From assembly GCA_964609495.1 (NCBI GenBank), contig CAZSTA010000027.1, forward strand, positions 1 through 26,413: a DNA stretch of 26,413 nt, in the 5' to 3' direction. Made by a program: the position numbers and the translations under genes. Of the stretch, positions 7,693 through 17,444 are shown piece by piece; within the stretch, counting starts at the first letter, position 1, and each line of letters begins with the position of its first letter. This stretch comes from CAZSTA01 sp964609495 [NCBI: uncultured bacterium] (GTDB taxonomy: Bacteria > CAZSTA01). The notes under the pieces were generated by a model. The model was given only the letters and a program-made list of their open reading frames with translations. It did no database searches and was not told the DNA's origin.

Positions 7693-8745
7693 CTAATACC
7701 CTGTAGCCTCTAACACTGCCTCCACCGTTGCTGGAACTGTAGCTGGCTTTTCGGCGGTCATTATCGCTCGATCTGGGTCTTTCAGACCATGTCCGGTTAG
7801 AATACAAACCACCCTTGAACCCCTCTCGAAATATCCCCTCCGACTCATCTTTCTAACTCCAGCTACTGAAGCCGCCGAGGCTGGCTCTACAAAAATACCC
7901 TCTAAACTCGCTAGCATCTGATAGGCCTCTAGTATCTCCTCATCAGTGACCTTATCGATCAAGCCTCCAGACTCATCCCTAGCTGAGACAGCCTTCTTCC
8001 AACTGGCGGGATTACCGATCTTGATCGCAGTAGCTATCGTTTCAGGATGGGTTATAACCCTATCCTCTACGATTGGGGCGGCGCCTGCGGCTTGGAAACC
8101 GATCATCTTCGGCAACTTAGTTATCGAACCGTTTGCTTTATACTCCTTATATCCCTTCCAATAGGCGGTGATGTTGCCCGCGTTCCCCACTGGGATAGCA
8201 TGATAGTCCGGGGCATCTCCCAGAACATCACATATCTCGAAAGCCCCAGTCTTCTGTCCCTCGATCCTATTCGGGTTTATCGAGTTCACTAAAGTTATGG
8301 GATATTTCGCGGTTATCTCCCGAACTAACTTTAACGCCATATCAAAATTCCCTTCCACAGCGATGACCTTCGCCCCGTGGATCATAGACTGAGCCAGCTT
8401 TCCCATCGCGATCATTCCCTTTGGAATTAATACCACACATGATATCCCAGCTCTAGCGGAATAGGCCGCGGCGGAAGCCGAAGTATTACCAGTTGAGCCA
8501 CACATCACCATCTTAGAACCGTCCTCGAGGGCTTTGGAGACAGCCATCGTCATCCCTCGATCCTTGAAGGAAGCGGTGGGATTCAACCCCTCGTACTTGA
8601 CATATATCTCTAAGCTTCCTCCGATCTCCTTCGCCAAGCGATCGACCTTGATCAGAGGGGTATTACCCTCTAGCAGGGTTATTATCGGGGTCTTATCGCT
8701 CACTGGCAGATATTCCTTGTATTCAGCTATTACACCTCGCCACAT
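7693..8745 (-). CDS. thrC: Threonine synthase
   Basis: PLP enzyme that converts O-phosphohomoserine to threonine, the last step of threonine synthesis. It is 350 aa, the short class found in many bacteria and archaea. The PLP lysine is K61 in TASFKDRGM; the phosphate-binding loop is GSTGNTSAS (83-90 region); the early substrate motif EGNTPLI is at 26-32. ATG 8745 lies 4 bases after the hom stop, with the SD (GGAAGGGGA) inside the hom 3' end, so the two are co-translated. No homoserine kinase (thrB) is visible in the window. Confidence 0.97.
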   Translation of the reverse strand: MWRGVIAEYKEYLPVSDKTPIITLLEGNTPLIKVDRLAKEIGGSLEIYVKYEGLNPTASFKDRGMTMAVSKALEDGSKMVMCGSTGNTSASAAAYSARAGISCVVLIPKGMIAMGKLAQSMIHGAKVIAVEGNFDMALKLVREITAKYPITLVNSINPNRIEGQKTGAFEICDVLGDAPDYHAIPVGNAGNITAYWKGYKEYKANGSITKLPKMIGFQAAGAAPIVEDRVITHPETIATAIKIGNPASWKKAVSARDESGGLIDKVTDEEILEAYQMLASLEGIFVEPASAASVAGVRKMSRRGYFERGSRVVCILTGHGLKDPDRAIMTAEKPATVPATVEAVLEATGY

Positions 8746-8749
8746 AGTT

Positions 8750-10057
8750 TTATTCCCCTTCCATTCTGATCAGAACGCTTTTGCCTTTAATAACTTCTAA
8801 TTTGTCTATCTCCTTCAAAGCCCTATTTATATCCCTCTCCAAAGCCTCGTGAGTCAACATCACGATAGGAACAACATCTCCTACGCTCCTCCTCTCCTTC
8901 TGCACTACGGTAGCGATAGAGATATTATTATCACCCAAGATCTTGGCGACTCTAGCCATAACCCCCGGTTCATCCACCGCCATTACTCGCAGATAATAGC
9001 GAGTAATTATATCCTCCATACTCTTAATCTTCTTTGTCTCCGCTCCGAAGGGCAGGGCATGTTGAATGGCTCGTCCCGATTTCTTATTGACCACCTCCAG
9101 TCGAGCGATATCTATTATATCACCTATGATCGCGCTAGCGGTGGGCATCTGTCCTGCTCCCTTTCCGTAGAACATCATAGAGCCAACAGCATCACCAGTT
9201 ACATATACTGCGTTGAACTCGTTCTTAACGGAGGCTAGAAGATGATCTTGAGGGATCATAGTGGGATGGACTCTGACCTCTATCTCATTGTTCTCCTGCT
9301 TAGCTATGGCTAGAAGTTTGACAGCATAACCCAACTCTTGAGCATATAGGATATCTTGAGATGATATATCGGATATCCCTTCGCAATATATGTCTTCCAG
9401 ATGCACCTCGACTCCAAAGGCTATGGTAGCTAAGATCGTGATCTTATGGGAAGCATCAATCCCCTCTATGTCAAGAGAGGGATCCCTCTCCGCATATCCC
9501 TTCTCCTGAGCCTCGGCCAGCACTTCGGCGAAATCTCGTCCCTCATCTGTCATCTTAGTCAAAATGTAGTTAGAGGTGCCATTTATTATGCCATATATCT
9601 CCTCTATCCTATTAGCTAATAGCCCTTCTCGAAGAGCTCTAATAAGCGGGATCCCTCCTCCTACACTTCCCTCGAAATAGAGCTCCACGTTATTATCCGC
9701 GGCGAGTCGCAACAACTCGCCTCCATATTTAGAGAGGAGCGCTTTATTGGCAGTTACTACATGCTTTCCAGCTAATATCGCTTTGCGAATAAAGGTTCTA
9801 GCAGGTTCATAGCCTCCTATTAGTTCTATTACGATATCGATCTCAGGATCGGAGAATATATCGTCCGCTAAGGTTGTCAGTATATCTGGGGAAACTTCGA
9901 CTCCCCGCTCAGTAGTGATGTCCAGATCCGCTATCTTCTTGAGTTCAAGCGATATCCCGGTCTTTCTGATCAAATCTCGAGATCGCTCTTTTAAGATCTT
10001 AGCAACACCTGTGCCTATCGTCCCAAAGCCGATCAGTCCAATTACAACTTTTCTCAT
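8750..10057 (-). CDS. hom: Homoserine dehydrogenase with ACT domain
   Basis: NAD(P)H-dependent reduction of aspartate semialdehyde to homoserine, the branch point to threonine and methionine. The 435 aa contain an N-terminal Rossmann motif ([12 protein letters not shown], 7-18), the catalytic domain with [12 protein letters not shown] and the substrate-loop region [15 protein letters not shown], and a C-terminal ACT domain from about 355 ([18 protein letters not shown]). The ACT domain is the usual site of threonine feedback control. ATG 10057 follows AGGAGG at good spacing. It is first in an operon with thrC and the acyltransferase. Confidence 0.97.
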   Translation of the reverse strand: MRKVVIGLIGFGTIGTGVAKILKERSRDLIRKTGISLELKKIADLDITTERGVEVSPDILTTLADDIFSDPEIDIVIELIGGYEPARTFIRKAILAGKHVVTANKALLSKYGGELLRLAADNNVELYFEGSVGGGIPLIRALREGLLANRIEEIYGIINGTSNYILTKMTDEGRDFAEVLAEAQEKGYAERDPSLDIEGIDASHKITILATIAFGVEVHLEDIYCEGISDISSQDILYAQELGYAVKLLAIAKQENNEIEVRVHPTMIPQDHLLASVKNEFNAVYVTGDAVGSMMFYGKGAGQMPTASAIIGDIIDIARLEVVNKKSGRAIQHALPFGAETKKIKSMEDIITRYYLRVMAVDEPGVMARVAKILGDNNISIATVVQKERRSVGDVVPIVMLTHEALERDINRALKEIDKLEVIKGKSVLIRMEGE

Positions 10058-10101
10058 ACTATCCTCCTATGTAGAAATTGAAATTATGTTCTATCCCACC
10101 T

Positions 10102-10134
10102 GACTTTGATGTTATAATCATTGCCTTCAAAGTC
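10102..10134. promoter_or_regulatory. 8-bp dyad upstream of hom
   Basis: GACTTTGA (10102-10109) and its complement TCAAAGTC (10127-10134) are separated by 17 bases that include a TTATAAT-like element. It lies in the 88-base gap between the flavoprotein stop and the hom start. It may be an operator in the hom promoter or a weak hairpin after the flavoprotein gene. No strong -35/-10 pair is evident. Confidence 0.35.
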
Positions 10135-10145
10135 TGCGAAATCGA

Positions 10146-11606
10146 TTAATCTTCAACAACATGTTTACTGAACTGCTTTCGATAGAACCTCCACATATCC
10201 GAGTCCCAGATGGATCTCGGCTGGAGACATTCGCTGGCTCGATATGCCATCTCCATCGTATGATGGGTGTTATCATGAGCAAACAGTCCCTGCCGTCCCA
10301 AGGAAACCAGACCAGAGATCTGACTGAGATAGTCATCCACAATTCGAAATCGTGGCTCAAAATTTAAATCATACGTGGGATACGCATACGACAGATGCCG
10401 AATAAATGCGGCTTTGATGGGGGATCCTACAGGAAGCCCAACATTCATCAGGTCCTTGATGACAAGGGAGCTAATCTCATCTTCCGATGCCCTCCAGATA
10501 TCATCGCCGAATGAACAAGGAATCTCGACGCATAGCCCAGTGGTTCTATGAGGTTCCTGAGAATCGCTATAATTCTTAGGCTCCGACAGGCGTGAAAATA
10601 TCGTATCGCTTTCGGGAAAATAATGGGCATCATAAGGAGTGAAATGATCTGTCCCCAGCACCAGATAACAGAGAACCATCGTCCGATATTGAATATGCTG
10701 ACAAGCATTTCTTACCTCTAGCGGTGGTTCTGGTCGCAAACAGTTCACCAAATTAGGCACAGGGATAGTAGAGAACAGAAAGTCTGGAAAGATCTCTTCA
10801 CAACTAGACCTTATCGGAGATTGATCCCTAGCTTGCTCGGTCTTGCTCGGTCTCACTACAATGCTAGCCAGACGACCATTCCGCAAGCGAATCTCTTGAA
10901 CTGTAGTAGAGAGCTGGATCTCGCCTCCCAAATGCTCGATCTCTCGTTTCAGGACCTGGCTAATTTGTCCAAAACCTCTGCGCGGGTAAAGGAAATGCCC
11001 GGCTCCCTCGGGCTTAAATCCCGGTATTACCGCCAGTGCCTTGCGCACAATTCTGGCTATATTATTGGCTGATACACGCCGTTCGGCCTGAACGGTCGCG
11101 ATCTCCTCGGGGTCTAATCCCCACAGCTTACGCGCATAGGGAAAATAGAAAGTATCGCAGATAGTCCATCCTAATCTGTCTAATAGCACATCGGCAAACG
11201 AAGCATAAGGCTTGCGTTCCCGTCTGAGGTGTTTAGTTATTATATCCCACCCAATTCCAACGATAAAGGATGGGGGCAAGTGTAGGGCGAGATCGAGGAA
11301 GTTCAGAGGGAACTTGACAGAACGTCCCGATAACCAGATACGTCCATTGCGGGGTCGATCAAGCAGGTCCGAACCCAGAAGAGTCCGAATATCCTGCAAT
11401 ATGTCTGGAGCAATCACTGGATGCAAGCGATGGCTGCCATGATCAAAATACAGTCCTTCATACTCAAAGCTCGCGGTAAGGCCTCCCACATATGGTTTCT
11501 GTTCGATCACCACTACTTCGGTGTTTAAGTCGGGGCGACGCAATAATTTCATTGCTAGGGCTAATCCTGCGGGACCAGCGCCTAAAATCAGGATCTTTTG
11601 CTTCAT
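10146..11606 (-). CDS. FAD oxidoreductase, UDP-galactopyranose mutase-like
   Basis: A 486-aa flavoprotein of the UDP-galactopyranose mutase / protoporphyrinogen-oxidase-like amine oxidase group. The N-terminal dinucleotide fold is clear: ILGAGPAGLALA (8-17), E35 after strand two, GG at 41-42, then FDHGSHRLHP (54-63). The C-terminal FAD loop reads LVSLGRQGLFAHDN followed by THHTMEMAYRA. The HGSHRLHP and YARKLWGLDPEEI stretches are typical of sugar-locus members of this group. I chose ATG 11606 because the earlier ATG at 11615 overlaps the GGAGA ribosome site. It lies downstream of the membrane protein and adenylating enzyme, so a sugar-nucleotide or lipid-linked glycan substrate is likely but unproven. 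Confidence 0.78.
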   Translation of the reverse strand: MKQKILILGAGPAGLALAMKLLRRPDLNTEVVVIEQKPYVGGLTASFEYEGLYFDHGSHRLHPVIAPDILQDIRTLLGSDLLDRPRNGRIWLSGRSVKFPLNFLDLALHLPPSFIVGIGWDIITKHLRRERKPYASFADVLLDRLGWTICDTFYFPYARKLWGLDPEEIATVQAERRVSANNIARIVRKALAVIPGFKPEGAGHFLYPRRGFGQISQVLKREIEHLGGEIQLSTTVQEIRLRNGRLASIVVRPSKTEQARDQSPIRSSCEEIFPDFLFSTIPVPNLVNCLRPEPPLEVRNACQHIQYRTMVLCYLVLGTDHFTPYDAHYFPESDTIFSRLSEPKNYSDSQEPHRTTGLCVEIPCSFGDDIWRASEDEISSLVIKDLMNVGLPVGSPIKAAFIRHLSYAYPTYDLNFEPRFRIVDDYLSQISGLVSLGRQGLFAHDNTHHTMEMAYRASECLQPRSIWDSDMWRFYRKQFSKHVVED

Positions 11607-11721
11607 TATTGCCATCTCCAGTAAACACAACCAAATCTATCGTGTTAGTCGTTGAGGCAGTCCATTTTTGCCAAGCACGGGAATTCAACCGATTGATGAA
11701 CTATCTGTCACTACACCACCC

Positions 11722-12783
11722 CTAACGTAGGTCTTTGGCAGGTCCTTGTTGTAACTCGGAGGATAGTAACTTCTCAGAACGTGTTCTAGCAGGTCTATCC
11801 ACAACAAAGATGATGGCGCCAACTAAAGTAAAAGCCCACATGGTCAGTAGCTGTAGGATACTATATACCACCGCTGCCTCTTCATTGACCCCGAACCATC
11901 CGAAGAAAACAACGAAGCTAGCTTCTCGAATCCCGTAACCACCTATAGATGGTAGTAGCATTGCGATAAAGATTAGCGGTATCACAACAGGAAAACTGAA
12001 CCAAGGGGCATAAAAATCTGGGATTGATCGCGATAATACGAAGCCTGCCAGAATATAGCTCAGTTGATTCAACAGGGAAAAACCTATTGCCGATAAAATC
12101 ACGTGCGGATTCGCCCGGCAGGTATCCAGAACTTCAAACACATCTTTGATGATCATCCGTATTCTGAGTAGGGGTAAAATCTGAAGCAACCTAATGAATA
12201 GCTTTCGAAATCGAGGGCTTAAGCAAATAAAAATTAGAGTTGCTAAAAATAGGGTCAGCATAAGCATGGATACCAGGACATTCCTTAGGACATCAAACTT
12301 GGATACCGCAACCAGACAGGCGGATATCGCAAGGCATACGGTTACTAGAAAACCGATAAAACGTTCGACAAGAATCGTTCCCATAATTCCTGCTAATGAG
12401 AAACCATGGCTTTTGGCTGCAAGGATTCCTCTGACTAAATCTCCACCTTTTCCTGTTGGCAAGAAGACGTTAAAGAAGCTACTGATAAGATGCCAACGCA
12501 TCACTTCTCCGAAGGTCATTGGATATCCGCATATTTCTGCTATCCGTCGCCAGCGCAAAGAGCAGGGCACAAAGGTAAAGGAGAAAATCGCCAGAGCAAC
12601 CCCTGCGATCATCCAATCAACGTCGGCAAGTTGCTCAAGGATGGTATTCCAATTAACTGTGAAAACCAACCAAACTATCGCGCTAACCGAGACTAATATC
12701 TTAAACACAGATATAAGAGGACGGAACCTGCCTCCTTTTTTCTGTGGATCCAGAATCGTTATGTCTGTAATCTTGCGCTTCAC
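11722..12783 (-). CDS. LPG-synthase-type membrane protein (possible flippase)
   Basis: A 353-aa polytopic protein of the lysylphosphatidylglycerol-synthase transmembrane / UPF0104 (YbhN, AglD-like) family, with about eight hydrophobic segments. The family signature FLPTGKGGDLVRG is at 107-119, and SLRWRR follows an early helix (75-80). Known members move or modify lipids; in glycan loci they are often proposed to flip lipid-linked sugars, which is inference here. The start is GTG 12783, immediately after the stop of the upstream adenylating enzyme, with AGGAG about 12 bases away, so coupling is likely. There is no C-terminal aminoacyl-transferase domain as in MprF. Confidence 0.82.
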   Translation of the reverse strand: MKRKITDITILDPQKKGGRFRPLISVFKILVSVSAIVWLVFTVNWNTILEQLADVDWMIAGVALAIFSFTFVPCSLRWRRIAEICGYPMTFGEVMRWHLISSFFNVFLPTGKGGDLVRGILAAKSHGFSLAGIMGTILVERFIGFLVTVCLAISACLVAVSKFDVLRNVLVSMLMLTLFLATLIFICLSPRFRKLFIRLLQILPLLRIRMIIKDVFEVLDTCRANPHVILSAIGFSLLNQLSYILAGFVLSRSIPDFYAPWFSFPVVIPLIFIAMLLPSIGGYGIREASFVVFFGWFGVNEEAAVVYSILQLLTMWAFTLVGAIIFVVDRPARTRSEKLLSSELQQGPAKDLR

Positions 12784-14103
12784 TTATCTATCTGGCTCCT
12801 TCTCCTTCAACTTGGACACAACGAACTTGAATTTGCCAGGTGCGCGAAATGGCACCTCTTCGACTAGATGAATACGGATATTCATCGCTTCCCCTAGTTT
12901 CCTCTTCAGGTCGGCACACAGGAAAGTCTTGACCCCATCACTGTAATCCCTAGCAGGGACCAGATACACATCCAAAGTCCGAGGCTCCTCTTGCACAAGC
13001 TGAGCTATTCGGATCCCTCTGGCAGGGTAAAACACGGAAGATAGGCCTGAGACCCATTTTCCCTCTGCGGTTAGGAGGCGATCATCAATTCTGCCGGTAA
13101 TCCTCTCTACCAATGGTAATGTTCTTCCACAAGAGCAAGTCCGATCAGATTGGATCGCATAGTCCCCCGTATCATAGCGAAGCAAGGGAAATGCTTTGTT
13201 GTGAAGGCCGGTCGCCACGATTCGTCCCTCTTCACCCGGTTGAGCAGGTGTCCCATCCTCTTTGATGATCTCCACAATACCATACTCCGAGGCGATGTGA
13301 TATCCTCCCTCAAGACATTGACAGATGAGAGCATTATGCTCCATTAGACCATAATTATCGCATACTGGAACTCCTGTCCAGGCTTCGATGAACCTTCGTT
13401 GGTGATCCAGAAGTGCTTCCGAGGAAGTGACTACATATTGGGGTTTTGTATCGTCTATCCCAGCCTCATCCAGGAGATGGCAGAGGGTATTGATCGCCGC
13501 GGGATGACCGCGCCACAATTTTAGGTGATACTTGCGCAAGATTGTCGCATATCTCTCGATGTTCGAGGCATCCATATTATCTGAGGATACCACAAGTCCC
13601 CGACATCTCCAATTCCATAGGTAGCCATTAGGCGCATCAAGTATGCGACTATGAATATCAAGAAATGGCTCACCCAATCGGTAACCTGTCCAGGAGAATT
13701 GTCTCCATATACAGGTAAGCTCAAGCACGTTGATATCTATGTCCCAGTAAACACGCAGCGGGGTGCCAGTTGTCCCGCTGGTAAGGAGTTCCTGCGGTCG
13801 GTATCTCTCAAAATTGTCGGCTTTGAATTCCTCGTGATGATCAAGCAAAACATCCTTGTTAGTGATGGGAATACGCGATAGATCTTCGAGAGAAGCAAAA
13901 TCGGACCGATGTAATCCAAGCTCTGCAAACAACTTGCGGTAATAAGGCACATTATCGAAGCAGTGATCCAGTAACCTGGACAGGAGCTTCCATTGCAAAG
14001 CCAGCAGTTTCTCAGGGGGGTAATACTGGCTTTTCCAAAGAATCCATCGCCAATAGAGAAGACGCCGAGGGGAAAGAAAATCCGATATTCTGAACTTAAT
14101 CAT
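12784..14103 (-). CDS. CapK/PaaK-like adenylate-forming enzyme
   Basis: A 439-aa member of the phenylacetate-CoA-ligase-like (CapK) adenylating family. Visible: the P-loop-like TSGTTGTPLRV (108-118), YGLMEH (251-256), YDTGD (310-314) and GRIDD (337-341), with a CSCGR pair of cysteines at 323-327 as in many CapK proteins. Such enzymes activate a carboxylate with ATP; CapK homologues sit in capsule and exopolysaccharide loci, often with unknown substrate. ATG 14103 follows AAGGAG at 5-nt spacing. Together with the next two genes it forms a three-gene block whose DNA looks more GC-rich and less ATA/AGA-biased than the genes at 14158-18212. Confidence 0.85.
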   Translation of the reverse strand: MIKFRISDFLSPRRLLYWRWILWKSQYYPPEKLLALQWKLLSRLLDHCFDNVPYYRKLFAELGLHRSDFASLEDLSRIPITNKDVLLDHHEEFKADNFERYRPQELLTSGTTGTPLRVYWDIDINVLELTCIWRQFSWTGYRLGEPFLDIHSRILDAPNGYLWNWRCRGLVVSSDNMDASNIERYATILRKYHLKLWRGHPAAINTLCHLLDEAGIDDTKPQYVVTSSEALLDHQRRFIEAWTGVPVCDNYGLMEHNALICQCLEGGYHIASEYGIVEIIKEDGTPAQPGEEGRIVATGLHNKAFPLLRYDTGDYAIQSDRTCSCGRTLPLVERITGRIDDRLLTAEGKWVSGLSSVFYPARGIRIAQLVQEEPRTLDVYLVPARDYSDGVKTFLCADLKRKLGEAMNIRIHLVEEVPFRAPGKFKFVVSKLKEKEPDR

Positions 14104-14157
14104 AGCATTCTCCTTTCGGCAAATCTTTTGATAATGGAGTTGGGATAATTATCTTGA

Positions 14158-16020
14158 TTACCCCTCTCTTTTCATCTCCTGCTTTGAGGGAAAGATCGTA
14201 TCGTGTACTTGATTAGCTATTAAGAAGATCACCATTGGAATAGGTGTTAGGAGGACTCTACCTAAGGAGGATAAATAAGGATTTGTAGGAAGCCCTGTAA
14301 TTATATGTATTGTAAAATATAGAGCTGTAACTAACACCACAAAAGTGAAGATATATATGAGTGGGGAGAGAAATGTTCTCTTCAAGTGAAATATAGTCGC
14401 TAGAAAGAAGACGAACCAGGCTATTCCCCACCTTCCACTATACAATATCTCCTCGAAAAATTTAGCCTTTATAGACGGAAACCTATCCCACTTATCAACT
14501 ATTGTTTGCAAATTCGTTAAGGTGAATCGAGTATCTTGGAGATTCATAAGCTCCTTAAAGATCTGCCAAGGTCCCATAATTGCGACTACTATAAGCAAAT
14601 ACATAACGAAATAGGTTAGCCTCTTTCGAATACTACCTTTAAAATCAAAGACCAGGAACAGAGAAAGGATACCTGTAATAATCATAGCTAAAGGTAATCC
14701 TTCATTCTTGGTCCAGCCTGCAAGTCCCGCGAAGATCGCTGAGATTATCAGGTATTTTCTATTCGCTACCTCCTTGGTCTCTTCTGATAACTCCTCGGCA
14801 GGGAAGTTCTTAAAGGAGGTATTATTAACCATTAGGAGAAAGAGGAACATCGTACTTACCGTGCAGTAGTAAGTTAGGGGGAGATCAGCAAAACCCTTAT
14901 TAGCGTGAAATAATAGCAAAGGGATACTGGACATTAAGAGGGTGTAGATGAGCGCATATTTTCTGGAATATAATCTTCTCAATCCGCAGAAGAAGATGGC
15001 TAATAGAGAGGAGAAGTATAACGGGAATATTATCTTCACCAACAGATCGTTCCAGCTTCCTAGGCATGTATATAGCCAAGTTTCGCTCAAAGGGATAAGT
15101 AGAGGATAATCCGGGTGAATGCTTATCGGATCATGGAAGTAGGAAAGGGGAAGAGCTCTCTCGGAGTAAAATATCCTCGCTTTTAATCCCCAAAAGGCGA
15201 AATCATCTGAATACCAAAGAGGGGTAATTAAAGCCATAAAAAAAGCATAGAATAGGTGAAAGATGATAATCCCGATGACAATCTTCTCCCAGAGAGCAAG
15301 AGGTTCTCTCTGAAGAAAGACTTTCCTCAATCTATCTGGAAGCCCATAAGCAACTACTCTCCGAATCTTTAAGATGAGGATCGCTAATATGCTTATAAAT
15401 AATAAGCTTCTCCCCAGAGAAACTATCCCATGAATAAATTGAATAGCGTAAAAGAGGAGAAGCACAGTCGGAAGATAGCTTGTAGCATCGTCTCTCAATA
15501 CCCTCTGGATATTGATATTGCCCGGGTAAGATATGATTAGCGAATATAATATCCAGATCGCAAGATATATTATAGTGGAGTATATTACTATGAGCAACAG
15601 CCTAAGGTCGAAGAAGGATACTCCCCTGCCCTGCTGAAGCGAGACCATCTTAAGGAAAATTCCTAGAACCACTCCCATCGTTAGCATTATGATATTAGAC
15701 CTTATGTTAGTCGAGTCTTTGAGGAACTTGAGCGAAGCAATTAGCTCAACTCTTATCCGCTGGAAGCTTTTGCTCTTCACCAAAGCGATGAGCCATAGGA
15801 GAATACAAGGTAGAAATATATACCAGAAGCTGAAGGGGATCTTCAGCGAGGAGATTAAAAGCATCTCTAATGATATAAAACCAAGTCCTATGCCAAAGGA
15901 TAAGGCTATCCTCTCGATATAGGAGCTTCTGAAATCCTTCCCTAAGATCAGAGATAGGATAGCATATCCTGTGAGTAAAGGAATAAATAATCCGATGATT
16001 AATCTTAATGATTCTATCAT
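14158..16020 (-). CDS. Polytopic GT-C-like membrane glycosyltransferase
   Basis: A 620-aa membrane protein with well over ten hydrophobic segments. An acidic loop, SDDFAFWGLKAR (271-282), followed by HPDYPLLIP (302-310) and then FADLPLTYY matches the layout of GT-C transferases, where an acidic pair in a periplasmic loop accepts polyprenyl-phosphate sugar donors. That suggests transfer of a sugar to a lipid or surface acceptor outside the membrane. The length is normal for such proteins. ATG 16020 follows GGGGA. It lies 41 bases after the ILEI-domain gene, and both are probably in one transcript with the GT2 gene that could make a polyprenyl-phosphate sugar. Confidence 0.72.
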   Translation of the reverse strand: MIESLRLIIGLFIPLLTGYAILSLILGKDFRSSYIERIALSFGIGLGFISLEMLLISSLKIPFSFWYIFLPCILLWLIALVKSKSFQRIRVELIASLKFLKDSTNIRSNIIMLTMGVVLGIFLKMVSLQQGRGVSFFDLRLLLIVIYSTIIYLAIWILYSLIISYPGNINIQRVLRDDATSYLPTVLLLFYAIQFIHGIVSLGRSLLFISILAILILKIRRVVAYGLPDRLRKVFLQREPLALWEKIVIGIIIFHLFYAFFMALITPLWYSDDFAFWGLKARIFYSERALPLSYFHDPISIHPDYPLLIPLSETWLYTCLGSWNDLLVKIIFPLYFSSLLAIFFCGLRRLYSRKYALIYTLLMSSIPLLLFHANKGFADLPLTYYCTVSTMFLFLLMVNNTSFKNFPAEELSEETKEVANRKYLIISAIFAGLAGWTKNEGLPLAMIITGILSLFLVFDFKGSIRKRLTYFVMYLLIVVAIMGPWQIFKELMNLQDTRFTLTNLQTIVDKWDRFPSIKAKFFEEILYSGRWGIAWFVFFLATIFHLKRTFLSPLIYIFTFVVLVTALYFTIHIITGLPTNPYLSSLGRVLLTPIPMVIFLIANQVHDTIFPSKQEMKREG

Positions 16021-16061
16021 TTCTTTCCCCTATTCCTAGATGGCTCTCAAGCAACGCGGAG

Positions 16062-17342
16062 TTACTCTTTCTCCTCAGCTTTGCCGAATAGAACTATCCC
16101 CACTGGATCATCTCCTAACACCTCTAAAGCTGTTCCCGAGGGCGCTCCCTTAACTCCGATCACCGCATGAGCATATCTAAATAACCCCTTTACACTCTGG
16201 GAGGCTCCAATAGAGCGCAGAGCTTCTACCGCCTCCTCCGTCAGGCTCCCTGAGGCCTCATCCGCAACTGCGGCTATCACTACCCTCCCAGAGGGGATCT
16301 GCTTTATAAAATTTGCCAGCTTGTGAGAAGCCTCGGCTGAACCACAGGTATCGAAGACCTTATTACCTTCCATCTCACCGCTGATACTATCTAAAACTGT
16401 AATATTATATCCCCGTCTGCTGAGAGAAACATTCATCCCTTCTAGGTATATCCTGGCATAGGAGCCATCCTCAAAACCAGCGCTTTGAACCATTATATCT
16501 ATTGGAGAAATAATCCCAGTATTCCCTATTTCCCCATCGAGCTCAATCTTGAATCCCCTCAACTTCAGGAGAGTTAATATCTCCGATAGGGAGGCTAAAC
16601 GATATAGCTTAGCATAAGGAGGAATTATCCCTAAAGAAACGATATAATTAGTCACTCTATCTTTATCTCCTGAGCTATCATCTGCAACGATCTTATCTGG
16701 ATAAAGCCTCGCTTCCTCTAGGTAATTCTCCGCCAATTTATGAGCTTTCTCGATTAAAGGAGAACAGATATTTACTATCTCCCGCCACTCTGGATCATTA
16801 TGAGGATCCTCTACAACCTCCTCCATATATAAATTTTTAATCATTATATACCCAGTGTTATATCTGTAGATAACGGTATGTCCCTCCGGAAGCTTTACCT
16901 CCCAACCTCTATAATCAGCAATTATTATATTGCTACCCTGTCTCAATTTGCGAGGATATAAATAATAATTTGCTTTGAAATAGTAATAACCTTCCGGAAA
17001 GATATAACCAATATCTATTCCTTTCGGAAGCTTTCTATCGCAAAACATTAAGAAGTCATAAAAACCCTCGGCAGTAGTAAGCCTCCTCTTGCTCTCTAAA
17101 GACAGTCCTGCCAGCCTTTGATACTCCCTAGTAATCTCAATAACTCTACTATGATCTTCCCCCACTATCAAAAGTACCCATATTACTCCTAAAAAGAGAA
17201 AAATCCTTCTAGTATCTCTTATCAACATTACCTTTGAACCTCTAAATCCATTTCTAAACCAAAGAACTAAAGATTTCAAAAGTAAAAGCGAAGTGAGGAT
17301 AAAAGTGGTGAAATAGATATTAAATAGCGTGCCATTTGCCAT
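16062..17342 (-). CDS. Membrane-anchored protein with ILEI/FAM3-like domain
   Basis: A 426-aa protein with two N-terminal membrane helices (about 7-29 and 46-61) and a large, probably extracytoplasmic part. The middle carries an aromatic FPEGYYYFKANYYLYPRKL stretch (115-133), of a kind I associate with membrane glycosyltransferase proteins. The C-terminal 140 residues look like the interleukin-like EMT inducer (ILEI/FAM3) domain: AGFEDGSYARIYLEG, RRGYNITVLDSISGE, VFDTCGS, a conserved block with VVIAAVADEAS then LTEEAVEALRSIG, and AVIGVKGAPSG. ATG 17342 has GGAGGA 10 bases upstream; the ATG at 17360 is the overlapping alternative without a good SD. I infer a carbohydrate-related role from the adjoining GT-C and GT2 genes; no catalytic function is shown. 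Confidence 0.7.
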   Translation of the reverse strand: MANGTLFNIYFTTFILTSLLLLKSLVLWFRNGFRGSKVMLIRDTRRIFLFLGVIWVLLIVGEDHSRVIEITREYQRLAGLSLESKRRLTTAEGFYDFLMFCDRKLPKGIDIGYIFPEGYYYFKANYYLYPRKLRQGSNIIIADYRGWEVKLPEGHTVIYRYNTGYIMIKNLYMEEVVEDPHNDPEWREIVNICSPLIEKAHKLAENYLEEARLYPDKIVADDSSGDKDRVTNYIVSLGIIPPYAKLYRLASLSEILTLLKLRGFKIELDGEIGNTGIISPIDIMVQSAGFEDGSYARIYLEGMNVSLSRRGYNITVLDSISGEMEGNKVFDTCGSAEASHKLANFIKQIPSGRVVIAAVADEASGSLTEEAVEALRSIGASQSVKGLFRYAHAVIGVKGAPSGTALEVLGDDPVGIVLFGKAEEKE

Positions 17343-17444
17343 AGAGGTATATTCCTCCATTTAGCTTTCAAAAAGATCGGAGGACTAGCTTTTCAAACAC
17401 TTGTAAAATTCGCATTCATTTGAAACCCACTAGTGATAAATTAT

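Noticed and set aside
7682-7807. 42-codon N-terminal extension of the acyltransferase
   Set aside because: It overlaps the 3' end of thrC and is low-complexity (Ser/Gly/Arg). The TTG at 7681 has a strong GGAGG immediately upstream.
10058-10145. T-box or amino-acid leader upstream of hom
   Set aside because: The 88-base gap is too short for a T-box and contains no leader peptide with a Thr/Ile run. Only an 8-bp dyad is present.
12194-12871. 225-codon plus-strand open frame
   Set aside because: It is antisense to the LPG-type membrane protein. Its Arg/Thr/Ile-rich translation reflects complemented hydrophobic codons and shows no domain.
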